From: Muribaculaceae bacterium
Lineage (GTDB): Bacteria > Bacteroidota > Bacteroidia > Bacteroidales > Muribaculaceae
NCBI GenBank assembly: GCA_022509205.1
Contig: JAFLTR010000023.1
Coordinates: 1 to 35,397, forward strand
DNA length: 35,397 nucleotides
Direction of reading: 5' to 3'
Shown here: positions 1-9,036 of the stretch, one piece after another
Position numbering within the stretch: position 1 is the first letter of the stretch
Layout of the letters: each line of letters starts with the position of its first letter
Translations under genes and position numbers: made by a program
The notes under the pieces: generated by a model
Database searches by the model: none
Told to the model about the DNA's origin: nothing
What the model saw: the letters and a program-made list of their open reading frames with translations, nothing else

Positions 1-81
1 GTCCGGCCGTAGTATGTTTTCCAGGATTGACGGTAAGTCTTGTTGTCTTACCTTGTTTGCTGCTCGGGATATCCATCTCAT
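1..81 (-). CDS. Possible 5' end of an unidentified gene running off the left edge
   Basis: An ATG at 81 on the minus strand opens a frame that stays open for 27 codons to the window edge (begins MRWISRAANKVRQQ). It lies about 87 bases downstream of the start point expected from a well-formed Bacteroidetes promoter at 174-206. That leader length resembles other genes here. The peptide is basic and I do not recognise it. Other short start codons lie between promoter and ATG, and one frame ends quickly, so the start is uncertain. The alternative is that the promoter drives a non-coding RNA. The call rests on promoter position and an open frame only. Confidence 0.35.
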   Translation of the reverse strand, partial: MRWISRAANKVRQQDLPSILENILRPD

Positions 82-173
82 AACGGAAATCCCTTGTCCT
101 GTGGCATCATTTCATTGTCCTCTCACCGTCGCCGCCCAGAGCTTTCACCCTCCGTTGATTGCGACAGCGGTTG

Positions 174-206
174 CAAAATTACTACGAAACACCCCCGCGA
201 TGCAAA
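174..206 (-). promoter_or_regulatory. Bacteroidetes-type promoter firing leftwards
   Basis: On the minus strand, TTTG (206-203), 21 bases, then TAATTTTG (181-174) fits the Bacteroidetes -33/-7 consensus TTTG-N19-21-TAnnTTTG. The 14 bases around the -7 box (172-185) are identical to those at the SRP RNA promoter (32248-32261), which supports a real promoter. The expected start is near 168, pointing to the gene that runs off the left edge. Confidence 0.6.
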
Positions 207-324
207 TGTTTCTGCCTGAAAATGCAAATTTCAACTTGATTTTAGTCTTAACAGATTGATTTGTAATAGAATCAAAAAAATGTTAAATTTTGTATAATAT
301 TATTAAAAGACACCTATCGACCCT
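207..324. other. Non-coding stretch downstream of ruvC
   Basis: This is AT-rich sequence between the 3' end of ruvC and the leftward promoter. I see no gene, no clear hairpin with a T run and no repeat. With 1-206 it makes up the first 324 bases, whose only supported contents are the leftward promoter and the edge-truncated frame. Confidence 0.5.
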
Positions 325-891
325 TTATTTTCTTTTAGCCAGACGTTCCGGATGCTGTTTGAGAAATTGTTCCCAGTTCTTTGCTCCCCCTCCTGTCTGC
401 GGTTTCTGACTCTCATAATAATGGGTCAAAGCCACCGCCATAGCGTCTGTAGCGTCCAAAAGCGCCGGTAATTTATCACGCTGAAGCTTCAGGATATAGC
501 AAAGCATATTTGCCACCTGCTCTTTAGAAGCCCCACCATTGCCGGTCACGACCTGCTTTACTTTCAGAGGAGCGTATTCTGATATGGGGATATCTCTGGA
601 GAGTGCCGCAGCCATGGCCACTCCCTGAGCTCTTCCCAATTTAAGCATTGACTGAACATTCTTGCCGTAAAAAGGGGCTTCAATTGCGAGTTCGTCAGGC
701 AGATATTGCTCCACAAGCATCAATACCCTTTCATAGATTCTCCCAAGCCGCAGATAATGGTCGCCAAGCTTACTGAGTTCAATAGCCCCAAGTACAATTG
801 GAGTCAATGTTTTACCATTGACTCCAAGGATTCCATAGCCCATTACATTTGTGCCGGGGTCGATCCCCATTATAATCTTATCGTATTCCAT
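325..891 (-). CDS. ruvC: Crossover junction endodeoxyribonuclease RuvC
   Basis: RuvC resolves Holliday junctions made by RecA and moved by RuvAB, cutting as a Mg-dependent dimer with an RNase H fold. The N-terminal IMGIDPGTNVMGYG carries the first catalytic Asp. The central LAIEAPFYGKNVQSMLKLG carries the catalytic Glu and the junction-contacting segment. The C-terminal ALLDATDAMAVAL carries the last Asp pair. The length (188 aa) is normal for the family. I chose the ATG at 891, which shares a base with the upstream stop in a TGATG overlap (893-889). A TTG one codon earlier (894) is possible but less likely. The overlap implies translational coupling to the GH31 gene upstream, although the two functions are unrelated. 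Confidence 0.95.
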   Translation of the reverse strand: MEYDKIIMGIDPGTNVMGYGILGVNGKTLTPIVLGAIELSKLGDHYLRLGRIYERVLMLVEQYLPDELAIEAPFYGKNVQSMLKLGRAQGVAMAAALSRDIPISEYAPLKVKQVVTGNGGASKEQVANMLCYILKLQRDKLPALLDATDAMAVALTHYYESQKPQTGGGAKNWEQFLKQHPERLAKRK

Positions 892-3347
892 CAATTGGAG
901 GCTACATTGGGCATATAAGCAGTGACCGAGAACGGTTTATAGTTCCATGCAAATTTGATAGTGAGGGTCCTGGTGGAGGCATCGTAACAATACCCATATT
1001 GCCGGATCATCATCGGGGACTCAAATCTCTCCATGACAGTATTCTTGTCGGAGACACTTACAGAAGTAGGATCGTCAACATCCATCATTTCGAGAGTGAT
1101 CTGACGGGAGTCGGGCATTCCGGGATATTTGCCGCCGTTGGTCTGTAGATTCACCGTCACTCCGCTGAAAGTCTTTTCGCCTGTGAAATTTATAAGCTGA
1201 TATGCATTATCGGCCAGTGATGTAGGCGACATCTTATTATCATCGAAGAGAGTGTAGGAGGTGTTGCGAGTGTCGGGATAGTATCTCACTGTCAGGAAAG
1301 TGGGGTCATATTGCGACACGTTATTTATCGGAAGATCGTATTGGGGTATGAAAGAGCCTTGACGGACAAATAGTGGCAGTTCCTCCAGGGGCGCAGACAC
1401 AGTCTCTTTCTGAAGAGTACCACCTACATATTTCTTGGAAGCGTCATACCAACTGATCCAGGTGCCCTCCGGGAATAGCACCTCTCTCTCACGGGCACCC
1501 TGTTCCATCACCGGGGCAACCAACACATTGTTACCCCAGAGGTATTCATCCTCCTGCCAGTAATACTTATAGTTCTTATTATCGCCCATAAAATTGAGAG
1601 GACGCGCAAGAGGCCAACCCTTGGTGGCATTCTCGTAAGCGAGAGTATAGTTATAAGGGAGCCATTTATAACGCATCTTTATATACTCTTTCAAGATTTC
1701 CTCGCTGTCGGGATAATGATATGGTTCAGGCTTAAGCTGAGCGTGGGTTCTCATAGTCGGTGTGAACGCACCCATCTGTACCCAGCGCACATACAGCTCT
1801 TCATCTATGGGATTTTCAGGATCTACAGCAAACCCTCCAAGGTCGGAACTCATATAAGCAAGACCGGACATACCGGAACTGAGCATAAGTTTCACCTGCG
1901 GTTGCAGACCGCCCCAAGAACGGGAAACATCGGTGGTCCAAGGGAAGACACTATATTTATGTAAACCGGTGGTGCCACCACGCATCATAAGCAACGGACG
2001 CATTGAAGGGAAATCTTTGCGAAGACCCTCATAAATCAGCTTAGACCATTCATTGCCATACTGGTTGTGGAACTGTGTGGCAGTCTCACCATTGGCATGA
2101 TAGATAGTCTCGGGATGCACTTCGGGTTCTCCAAGGTCGCCCCACCAACCTGCAACCCCCTCTTCCGTGAGTCCTTTCAGACGGTTCCACAGCCATTGCT
2201 GCGTTTTGGGATTGCTTACATCCAGCATACCGGCTTCTCCTACCCAGGTAGTGACGTCATGAGTGTTGCCGTAAGCATCCTTTGCCAACATACCTTCAGA
2301 AGATAGCATATTATAATTATCGAGGGCTCCTATCTTATTAATATAAGGCTGAGTGATCAAGACTGTGTTTACCCCCTGCGCCTTAAGGTCGGCAAGCATC
2401 TTCTTATGGTCGGGCCATTGGTTAGGATCCCATTCGAGGCGACCCATATCAGTTTCCTTACCATACCAGTAAAGATCAAGCACGATACCGTCTACCGGAT
2501 ATCCCCGTGTCTTCAGAGAGTCGATAGCTCCCAAGGCTTCCTGCTGGTTATGATAGCCATATTTGGAGGTGATATAACCGAGCGCCCAGAAAGGAGGCAG
2601 ATCCTGGCGTCCTACAAGTTCCGTGAAAAGCTCTGTAGCGTTTGCAAGAGTCTTGTGTCCATGGATAAAATAATAAGAGAGAGGACGTGGTGTAGCTGAA
2701 GCGTAAGTGATGGTGTCGCCAAGTATGAGTTCAGCCTTGTTGTAGTCGTCAAACAAGACAGCATAACCGTAGTCGGAAACGAAATAGGGGATTGAAATAC
2801 CCATCTGGGAGATACGGATGTCACCTTCAGTGTAGCCATAGTTCTGGCGGTTGTACATTGTGAGCGTATCGCCGCGCTGGTTAAGATTGAGCTTATGTCC
2901 TCTTTCCCCTCCACCATAATGGGCTTCATAGCGAGTACCCACGAATGTTGCTTTCTTTACCGGTCCTGAATTATCTACTCCGTCAAGTTCCTCAAGCATC
3001 GCGTGACCCTCGGCATCATAGAATGTCACCTTGCCGTTGCTGAGTTCTATCCTGACAGTAGTGGTTTGTGAACAAACCAAGAAAGCCTTGGAAGTCATAT
3101 TTGTACATACTCCCACCTTGTTAGGATTGAGCACTGCTGCCCGGCTTTCCGGAAAAGAGGGTTTCACACCCTGAGGGAAAGCCGTGATGCGGAAAATATC
3201 ACCCGAAAGGGCACGGATCGCTACTGTGCCTTTTGGAGTAGGCACTTCGTAATACCCGTTTTCTATGACGATACCCTCCGGAGTGGTGATGGCATAGGAG
3301 GCCGTCGAAAAAAGCAAAGCCGAGAGGGCAAAAAGAAGTTTTTTCAT
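891..3347 (-). CDS. Secreted glycoside hydrolase family 31 enzyme (alpha-glucosidase/alpha-glucosyltransferase type)
   Basis: An 818-residue GH31 protein with a signal peptide (residues 1-19, cleavage after TASYA), so probably periplasmic or surface-exposed. GH31 enzymes act on alpha-linked glucosides or xylosides by a retaining mechanism. An N-terminal beta-sandwich (about 30-240) precedes the TIM barrel (about 250-560). The nucleophile is Asp404 in GWWGDLGEPE, the acid/base is probably Asp473 in TTDVSRSW, and Asp291 in VLDLYWYG lines the -1 site. C-terminal beta domains of the DUF5110 type follow. The DLGEPE motif and the 69-residue nucleophile-to-acid spacing recall, from memory, Cellvibrio Agd31B, a 4-alpha-glucosyltransferase; the specificity is unproven. 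The start is 96 bases downstream of the dehydrogenase at 3444, and no good promoter is visible in the gap. Confidence 0.9.
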   Translation of the reverse strand: MKKLLFALSALLFSTASYAITTPEGIVIENGYYEVPTPKGTVAIRALSGDIFRITAFPQGVKPSFPESRAAVLNPNKVGVCTNMTSKAFLVCSQTTTVRIELSNGKVTFYDAEGHAMLEELDGVDNSGPVKKATFVGTRYEAHYGGGERGHKLNLNQRGDTLTMYNRQNYGYTEGDIRISQMGISIPYFVSDYGYAVLFDDYNKAELILGDTITYASATPRPLSYYFIHGHKTLANATELFTELVGRQDLPPFWALGYITSKYGYHNQQEALGAIDSLKTRGYPVDGIVLDLYWYGKETDMGRLEWDPNQWPDHKKMLADLKAQGVNTVLITQPYINKIGALDNYNMLSSEGMLAKDAYGNTHDVTTWVGEAGMLDVSNPKTQQWLWNRLKGLTEEGVAGWWGDLGEPEVHPETIYHANGETATQFHNQYGNEWSKLIYEGLRKDFPSMRPLLMMRGGTTGLHKYSVFPWTTDVSRSWGGLQPQVKLMLSSGMSGLAYMSSDLGGFAVDPENPIDEELYVRWVQMGAFTPTMRTHAQLKPEPYHYPDSEEILKEYIKMRYKWLPYNYTLAYENATKGWPLARPLNFMGDNKNYKYYWQEDEYLWGNNVLVAPVMEQGAREREVLFPEGTWISWYDASKKYVGGTLQKETVSAPLEELPLFVRQGSFIPQYDLPINNVSQYDPTFLTVRYYPDTRNTSYTLFDDNKMSPTSLADNAYQLINFTGEKTFSGVTVNLQTNGGKYPGMPDSRQITLEMMDVDDPTSVSVSDKNTVMERFESPMMIRQYGYCYDASTRTLTIKFAWNYKPFSVTAYMPNVASN

Positions 3348-3443
3348 TTGTATGTGGTTAATAAACTTTGAACTCTTAACTTTAAGATTTTATTTTAGCA
3401 AAGCGCCGTATGGTTGCAATGTGAAAAGACGCATCTCCACATC

Positions 3444-4640
3444 TTACAACTCGAGATCACCGTCGACAATAACATGCCATGGCAACCCTGAAAGTGCAAG
3501 TTTCTCGAGGAAGGGATCAGGATCAAACTCCTCTACATTATGCACACCCGGTTTCACCCATTTGCCGGTAAGGAACATATAAGCCCCCACCATTGCAGGC
3601 ACGCCTGTGGTGTAGCTCACGGCCTGAGCACCTGTCTCCTTGTAGGCCTCCTCATGTGAACAGTTGTTGTAGATATAATAAGTCGATTCTTTACCTTGTT
3701 TGTCGAGCCCGCTGATTCTACATCCTATAGAGGTTTCACCCGTATAGTTTTCTCCGAGGCTACCAGGGTCGGGCAAAACAGCCTTGAGGAACTGGATCGG
3801 GATGATTTCCTTACCTTCATACATGACCGGGTCGATTCTTGCCATACCGATATTCTGAATCACACGAAGATGCGTGAGATATTCCTGACCGAAAGTCATC
3901 CAGAAGCGAGCACGTCGTATGGTCGGATAGTTTTGCACCAGGCTTTCCAACTCTTCGTGATATAGCAGATAGGATTCACGTGGCCCGATATTGGGATAAG
4001 TGAGAGGCTTATGAATTTCCAGGTTTTCTGTCTCCACCCATTTGCCGTCTTCCCAGTATTTCCCTTTCTGAGTGATTTCACGAATATTTATCTCAGGGTT
4101 GAAATTTGTGGCGAAAGCTTTCCCATGGTTACCGGCATTACAGTCGACGATATCCAGATATCTCATCTCAGAGAAATGATGTTTTGCGGCATAAGCCACG
4201 AAAACTCCGGAGACACCCGGATCGAATCCGCAACCGAGGATTGCGGTGAGACCCGCTTTCTCAAACCTTTCGCGATAGGCCCATTGCCAGCTGTATTCAA
4301 AATGTGCCTCATCTTCCGGTTCATAGTTGGCCGTGTCGAGATAATTCACCCCACATTTCAGACAAGCCTCCATGATGGTAAGGTCTTGATAGGGGAGAGC
4401 CACATTTATACAGATGTCCGGTTTGTGGCGCCCGAAGAGTTCACAAAGCTGCTCCACGGAATTGGCATCCACCTGATCCGTGACGATATTCTTCGCTCCT
4501 ATTCTCTCAGCGATCTTGTCGCATTTCGACTTTGTGCGTGAAGCCAACACTATTTCATTGAACACGTCAGGGTTTTGGGCGCACTTGGCAGCCACAACCG
4601 TGCCGACGCCGCCGGCTCCGATGATGAGTACTTTTGACAT
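3444..4640 (-). CDS. Carboxynorspermidine/carboxyspermidine dehydrogenase (saccharopine-dehydrogenase family)
   Basis: The 398-residue length and sequence fit the family that condenses aspartate semialdehyde with putrescine (or diaminopropane) to carboxyspermidine (or carboxynorspermidine), using NADPH. This is the alternative spermidine route of Bacteroidetes and Vibrio. The Rossmann motif IGAGGVG is at residues 7-13. Later family blocks include NYLDTANYEPEDEAHFEYSW, ILGCGFDPGVSGVF, DCNAGNHGKAFATNFNPE and the C-terminal TTGVPAMVGAYMFLTGKW. The expected partner, carboxynorspermidine decarboxylase, is not in the window. The gene has a near-perfect Bacteroidetes promoter at 4730-4761 and may be cotranscribed with the GH31 and ruvC genes downstream. 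Saccharopine dehydrogenase proper is less likely given these blocks. Confidence 0.9.
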   Translation of the reverse strand: MSKVLIIGAGGVGTVVAAKCAQNPDVFNEIVLASRTKSKCDKIAERIGAKNIVTDQVDANSVEQLCELFGRHKPDICINVALPYQDLTIMEACLKCGVNYLDTANYEPEDEAHFEYSWQWAYRERFEKAGLTAILGCGFDPGVSGVFVAYAAKHHFSEMRYLDIVDCNAGNHGKAFATNFNPEINIREITQKGKYWEDGKWVETENLEIHKPLTYPNIGPRESYLLYHEELESLVQNYPTIRRARFWMTFGQEYLTHLRVIQNIGMARIDPVMYEGKEIIPIQFLKAVLPDPGSLGENYTGETSIGCRISGLDKQGKESTYYIYNNCSHEEAYKETGAQAVSYTTGVPAMVGAYMFLTGKWVKPGVHNVEEFDPDPFLEKLALSGLPWHVIVDGDLEL

Positions 4641-4729
4641 ATTTATCCTATCTTTTTTATCCTATTGACTTTCAATTCAGTTGCTCCGTTCCGCTCCCTT
4701 CATGCTACTGGCATCCAAATCAATGCACG

Positions 4730-4761
4730 CAAAAATATGGACGACGGGCATTGACTGCAAA
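4730..4761 (-). promoter_or_regulatory. Promoter of the carboxyspermidine dehydrogenase gene
   Basis: On the minus strand, TTTG (4761-4758), exactly 20 bases, then TATTTTTG (4737-4730). This fits the Bacteroidetes TTTG-N20-TAnnTTTG consensus. The predicted start near 4723 gives a leader of roughly 80 bases to the ATG at 4640. Confidence 0.75.
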
Positions 4762-4778
4762 AATAATTAAAATTCTCA

Positions 4779-4795
4779 TAAATTTGCTATATTTG
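4779..4795 (+). promoter_or_regulatory. Tandem -7 elements upstream of the six-hairpin glycosidase-like gene
   Basis: Two overlapping plus-strand matches to TAnnTTTG are visible: TAAATTTG (4779-4786) and TATATTTG (4788-4795). Neither has a good TTTG box 19-21 bases upstream, so this promoter may be weak or activator-dependent. It lies about 90 bases before the ATG at 4887, back to back with the minus-strand promoter at 4730-4761. Confidence 0.5.
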
Positions 4796-4886
4796 CAAGA
4801 GTAACCACTGTTTTTTAAAATCCGGCAAACAATAATAGGATAATGGTTACCGATCAACCGGAAAAATTTAAAGACAAACATAAATT

Positions 4887-7271
4887 ATGAAAAAAGCATT
4901 AAAGGGAGTGGTAATCGGGAGTATTGCAGCGATATCCCCTCTGATATCGAAGGCTGCTATGGAAAGTCAGGGCAAGACGGATGTGCTTGTGGTTGAAACA
5001 GATGCCTACACTTGGAAAGGCGACACTATATTTCAGAACGAATTCAAGGCATGGGCCGAGAATCCCTACGAGATACGCTCCACCTACAAAGGTCACCCTG
5101 GATATTTTATGCCGATCGACCAGGTTTGGACCCGCAAAAATGATTTGAGCGCCTATCCATCCGTGAGCGGCGGCAACCCTTTGCTTGAAGCCGTCTATAA
5201 CATGGGGCTCGATGAGATGGTTAATGCCGTGGAACCCGACACGACCCTCCGCACCGGGAAAGAATGGGCCGGAGTATGGACCCGCGACGTCAGTTATTCC
5301 ATCATTCTCTCCATGGCTGCCTTGCAGCCCGAAGCCTCGATGATCTCGCTACTCAAGAAAATAAACGATGACGGGCAGATTATCCAGGACACCGGCTCAG
5401 GTGGCGCCTGGCCCATCTCTACCGACCGCATGATATGGACCGTGGCAGCATGGGAAATTTATAAAGTCACCGGTGACAAGAAGTGGTTGGAAACGGTCTA
5501 TCCCGTAGTGGAACGTTCAATCGCCAAAGATGCCCAGACAGTGATAAGTGAAAACGGACTTATCAAGGGGGAAACATCATTCATTGACTGGAGAGAACAA
5601 AGCTATCCGAAATGGATGCAGACCGCCGACATCGCTCAAAGTGAAGCCATGGGCACCAATGTGCTATACGCCGCAGCCCTCAATTGTGCCGCCGAGATGG
5701 CCGATGTGCTCGGCAAAAAACAGGAAGCGGCCGAATTTAAGAAAGCCGCCGACAAACTCTCGGCAAACATCGACAAGACATTCTGGATGGACGACAAAGG
5801 ATATTACGGAATGTATACCTACGGACGCGACAACCTTATCCTTAACCCAAGGGCCGAAACACTCGGGGAGTCCCTCGCAATCCTTTTTGACATCGCCCCT
5901 CAGGAGAAGGTGAAAACCATCTCTGAAAATCATCCTGTCACAAAATATGGCGCCCCGGTATTTTATCCCCAGATTTCAGATATGCCCAACTACCATAACA
6001 ATGCATTGTGGCCATTCGTGGCTTCTTACTGGACTCTGGCACAGGCAAAGGCCGGTAATGAAGAAGGGGTAGTCGAGGGGATCGGGAGTATTGTTCGCCC
6101 GGCTGCACTTTTCGCCACAAACAAAGAAAACCTAAACCTCGACAACGGGGATATTTTCACAGAACTTAATTCCTCCAACATGCTCTGGAGCTTATCCGGA
6201 AATCTCGCGCTCACCAATCAGATTCTTTTCGGAATCCATTTCGAAAAAGATGGATTGAAGATAGCACCTTTTGTGCCTGAAGTGTTCGGAGGAGAACGAA
6301 CTCTCTCAAATTTCCCCTATCGAGGAGCAAGAATCAACCTGACTGTTAACGGCTACGGCGACAGCATTGCTTCTGTCTCAATCAACGGTAAACCTCATCA
6401 ATTCAATAAAAACGGCATACCTGTAAAGACCAAAGGAAAAATTTATCCGACCTTGAAAAACGGAGTTTTGTTTATTCCCGCTGAAATGATTTCTGGAGAT
6501 TTCAACCTCACGGTGGATATGGACAACAAGCCAATTCCGGCAATGAAGGTGAACCATGTTGCCAATGCCAAAGCTCCGATCACACCAATCACATGGCTTA
6601 GCATCGATGAAACTTTGGCCGAACCCGGCACACCTGTCAACAATCTTTTGCAATGGAATCCTATCGAATATATCGGAGAATATATTGTATTGAAGGACGG
6701 ACAGGAAGTGGCGCGGACCCGCCAGACAAGTTATCCTGCTGTGACCCCGGGAGAATGGCAAGTGATAGGAATTTCCACCGATGGAATCGAAAGTTTTGCC
6801 TCCGAACCACGGAGCAACCGTCCGACTCAATTCTGGGATATGGAGGATGAAATGGCTGTGATGGTATCGCCCGAAGTCTCTTATCCCGCAAAAGCAGTGA
6901 GAGGATATCATGGTGACGGTTTCGCGGAAACTGACCGGAATATGCCCCCGCTTGTCAAACAAATTGAGGTGCCTCACGATGGCCTCTACTCCATTTCATT
7001 CAGATATTCCAATGGTAACGGGCCGGTAAACACGGAAAACAAGGCGGCAATCCGTAGCCTTTACATAGATGGCAAGGATGAAGGCACCATCGTAATGCCG
7101 CAAAGGGGTGTAGGCAACTGGGACGACTGGGACAGGTCGAACTCCGTGAAAGTGAACCTCACAAAAGGGGAACACACAATCACCCTCAAATTCAATCCCG
7201 AAGACCGGAACATGAACCTTAACACTAACCATGCCTTGATCGACGGTATCGTGGTGGAACAAATCCTTTAG
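4887..7271 (+). CDS. Secreted six-hairpin glycosidase-like protein with C-terminal CBM35/6-like domain
   Basis: A 794-residue protein with a signal peptide (about 1-24). Residues about 95-470 look like an (alpha/alpha)6 six-hairpin glycosidase barrel of the type annotated in Bacteroidetes as glycogen-debranching or rhamnosidase-like. Visible blocks include EWAGVWTRDVSYSIILSMAA (126-145), SGGAWPISTDRMIWTVAAWE, FIDWREQSYPKWMQ and PNYHNNALWPFVASYW. A beta domain follows, then a fibronectin III-like segment (about 570-655). The last 130 residues resemble a CBM35/CBM6 sugar-binding module. I cannot place it in a numbered GH family or name a substrate. It is divergent from the polyamine and GH31 genes. 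Secretion and the binding module suggest polysaccharide or glycan foraging. Confidence 0.75.
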   Translation: MKKALKGVVIGSIAAISPLISKAAMESQGKTDVLVVETDAYTWKGDTIFQNEFKAWAENPYEIRSTYKGHPGYFMPIDQVWTRKNDLSAYPSVSGGNPLLEAVYNMGLDEMVNAVEPDTTLRTGKEWAGVWTRDVSYSIILSMAALQPEASMISLLKKINDDGQIIQDTGSGGAWPISTDRMIWTVAAWEIYKVTGDKKWLETVYPVVERSIAKDAQTVISENGLIKGETSFIDWREQSYPKWMQTADIAQSEAMGTNVLYAAALNCAAEMADVLGKKQEAAEFKKAADKLSANIDKTFWMDDKGYYGMYTYGRDNLILNPRAETLGESLAILFDIAPQEKVKTISENHPVTKYGAPVFYPQISDMPNYHNNALWPFVASYWTLAQAKAGNEEGVVEGIGSIVRPAALFATNKENLNLDNGDIFTELNSSNMLWSLSGNLALTNQILFGIHFEKDGLKIAPFVPEVFGGERTLSNFPYRGARINLTVNGYGDSIASVSINGKPHQFNKNGIPVKTKGKIYPTLKNGVLFIPAEMISGDFNLTVDMDNKPIPAMKVNHVANAKAPITPITWLSIDETLAEPGTPVNNLLQWNPIEYIGEYIVLKDGQEVARTRQTSYPAVTPGEWQVIGISTDGIESFASEPRSNRPTQFWDMEDEMAVMVSPEVSYPAKAVRGYHGDGFAETDRNMPPLVKQIEVPHDGLYSISFRYSNGNGPVNTENKAAIRSLYIDGKDEGTIVMPQRGVGNWDDWDRSNSVKVNLTKGEHTITLKFNPEDRNMNLNTNHALIDGIVVEQIL

Positions 7272-7338
7272 AATTTCCCCGTTATAAGGAGACGCATTCT
7301 TATAGACAGGAGAGCCAAAACCCTACTTATGACTGATT

Positions 7339-9009
7339 ATGAAAATATATTGTAAAAACACCAAGGAATATCTGACCATGCTGGGAGGAGAGAAGGTGAG
7401 CGACCTTCTTCCCCGTCTAAAAGAAGTGTTGCCGTTCAAACCGATATGCGCATACGTAAACAACAAGACCGAAGACCTTTCCTTTCCCCTCTTCTCACCC
7501 AAACAAGTGGAATTTCTTCCCGCCAATTCCGAGACAGGAAAGAGGGTCTATGTCCGCTCCCTCTGTATGATGCTTTATAAAGCAGTGGCCGGGTTGCTCC
7601 CCAAAGCCACTCTCAAAATAGACCATTCAATAGCAGGAGGACACTATTGCCGACTTTTGGTGGAGGATGAAGAGATGGTGCCGGATCAAGCTTTCATGGA
7701 CCTGCTGACAGAGAGAATGCAATCACTTGTTGACTCGGATATTCCTTTCAAACGTCATGAACGACTCACAAAGGATGTAATCGCGATGTATCGTGAACAG
7801 GGCCTCGACGCAAAAGTGAATCTTCTCGAAACCCTCCATGAACTCTACACCACTTATTACAACCTGGCAGGTATAGCCGACGGTTTCTACGGACCCTTGG
7901 CTCCATCCACAGGGTTTCTCAAAGATTTCGATCTCCGACCCTACAAACAGGGATTTCTTCTCTTCCCACATTCGAAAGAGGAAACAGAAAAAAGTTTAGA
8001 GAAGAATCCTCCGGGAGAGAAAATGTTTAAGGCTTTCACCGACCAGCTCCGATTCAACTACATGATAAGAGTGACCAATGTCGGCGACCTTAACCGGGCC
8101 GTGCAGGAGAAGCGCACCCCGGGCCTCATCAATGTGGCCGAAGCCATGCATGAAAAACTGATAGGAGAAATTGCCTCGGAAATTGCAGAACGCCGCAAAG
8201 AGGGGAATGCCGGAATAGTACTCGTGGCAGGTCCTTCATCATCAGGGAAAACCACCTCCACAAAACGACTTGCAATACATCTGGCCACCAATCTCATAGT
8301 GCCGAAAATGATCTCACTTGACGATTATTTCGTTAACCGTGAAGACACCCCTCGTGACGAAACCGGCGACTATGATTTTGAATCCCTATACGCCCTTGAC
8401 CTTCAGCGCCTCAATTCCGACCTGGAGAAACTTCTGAGGGGAGAGGAGGTGAATATTCCCACTTATTCTTTCGAATTGGGGAAAAGAATCGAAAAGCCCA
8501 AACCATTGAGACTCGACAAGAACGATGTGCTATTGATGGAGGGCATTCATGGATTGAATCCAGAACTTACCCATTCCATCGAGGAAAACAAAGTATTCAA
8601 GGTATATGTATCTGCCCTGACAACCCTTAAGATCGACAATCATAACTGGATCTCCACGAGCGACAACCGCTTGCTCCGAAGAATAGTCAGAGACTACAAA
8701 TACCGGGGAACCTCAGCATTGGAATCCATCAGGAGGTGGCCAAGTGTCAGGCGCGGAGAGGAGAAATGGATATTCCCTTATAGTGAGAATGCAGACGCCA
8801 CTTTCAATTCATCCCTTATCTTTGAAATAGGAGCGATGAAAGAGTTTGCCATACCATTGCTGAGGGAAGTGCCCCGAGATAATGTCAACTATTCCCAGGC
8901 CTACCGCCTTATGAAACTTCTGAGCTATTTTGAACCGATTCCGCTCAATCAGATTCCTTCCACATCCCTTCTGCGGGAATTCCTCGGAGGGTCTTCGTTC
9001 AATTATTGA
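7339..9009 (+). CDS. Nucleoside (uridine) kinase with ThrRS-like N-terminal region
   Basis: A 556-residue protein. The C-terminal half (about 290-500) is a uridine/phosphoribulokinase-type P-loop kinase: Walker A GPSSSGKT at 298-305, then MISLDDYFVNR, DFESLYALDL and LLMEGIHGLNP. The N-terminal part (1-270) resembles the TGS and second additional domain of threonyl-tRNA synthetase, including HSIAGGHYC (96-104). This fusion is common in Bacteroidetes and clostridia and is annotated as nucleoside kinase. The likely reaction is phosphorylation of uridine/cytidine in pyrimidine salvage, and the role of the N-terminal domain is unknown. It starts 67 bases after the preceding gene, with no strong promoter between them, so cotranscription is possible. 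Confidence 0.88.
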   Translation: MKIYCKNTKEYLTMLGGEKVSDLLPRLKEVLPFKPICAYVNNKTEDLSFPLFSPKQVEFLPANSETGKRVYVRSLCMMLYKAVAGLLPKATLKIDHSIAGGHYCRLLVEDEEMVPDQAFMDLLTERMQSLVDSDIPFKRHERLTKDVIAMYREQGLDAKVNLLETLHELYTTYYNLAGIADGFYGPLAPSTGFLKDFDLRPYKQGFLLFPHSKEETEKSLEKNPPGEKMFKAFTDQLRFNYMIRVTNVGDLNRAVQEKRTPGLINVAEAMHEKLIGEIASEIAERRKEGNAGIVLVAGPSSSGKTTSTKRLAIHLATNLIVPKMISLDDYFVNREDTPRDETGDYDFESLYALDLQRLNSDLEKLLRGEEVNIPTYSFELGKRIEKPKPLRLDKNDVLLMEGIHGLNPELTHSIEENKVFKVYVSALTTLKIDNHNWISTSDNRLLRRIVRDYKYRGTSALESIRRWPSVRRGEEKWIFPYSENADATFNSSLIFEIGAMKEFAIPLLREVPRDNVNYSQAYRLMKLLSYFEPIPLNQIPSTSLLREFLGGSSFNY

Positions 9010-9036
9010 TTCGATTCCTGAATTCAGAAAGCCGTT

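Noticed and set aside
14-259. Open frame of 81 codons on the plus strand near the left edge
   Set aside because: No plus-strand promoter, odd composition rich in Cys and Pro, and it lies antisense to a good leftward promoter and possible gene.
3977-3982. CACGTG core as a second parS site
   Set aside because: The flanks do not match the consensus and the site lies inside a coding sequence.
4011-4541. 176-codon open frame antisense to the carboxyspermidine dehydrogenase gene
   Set aside because: The minus-strand protein is clearly conserved; the antisense frame is a by-product.
9010-9036. CTGAATTCAG palindrome between convergent genes as a terminator
   Set aside because: Too short to be a stable stem and no T tract; the gap is only 27 bases.
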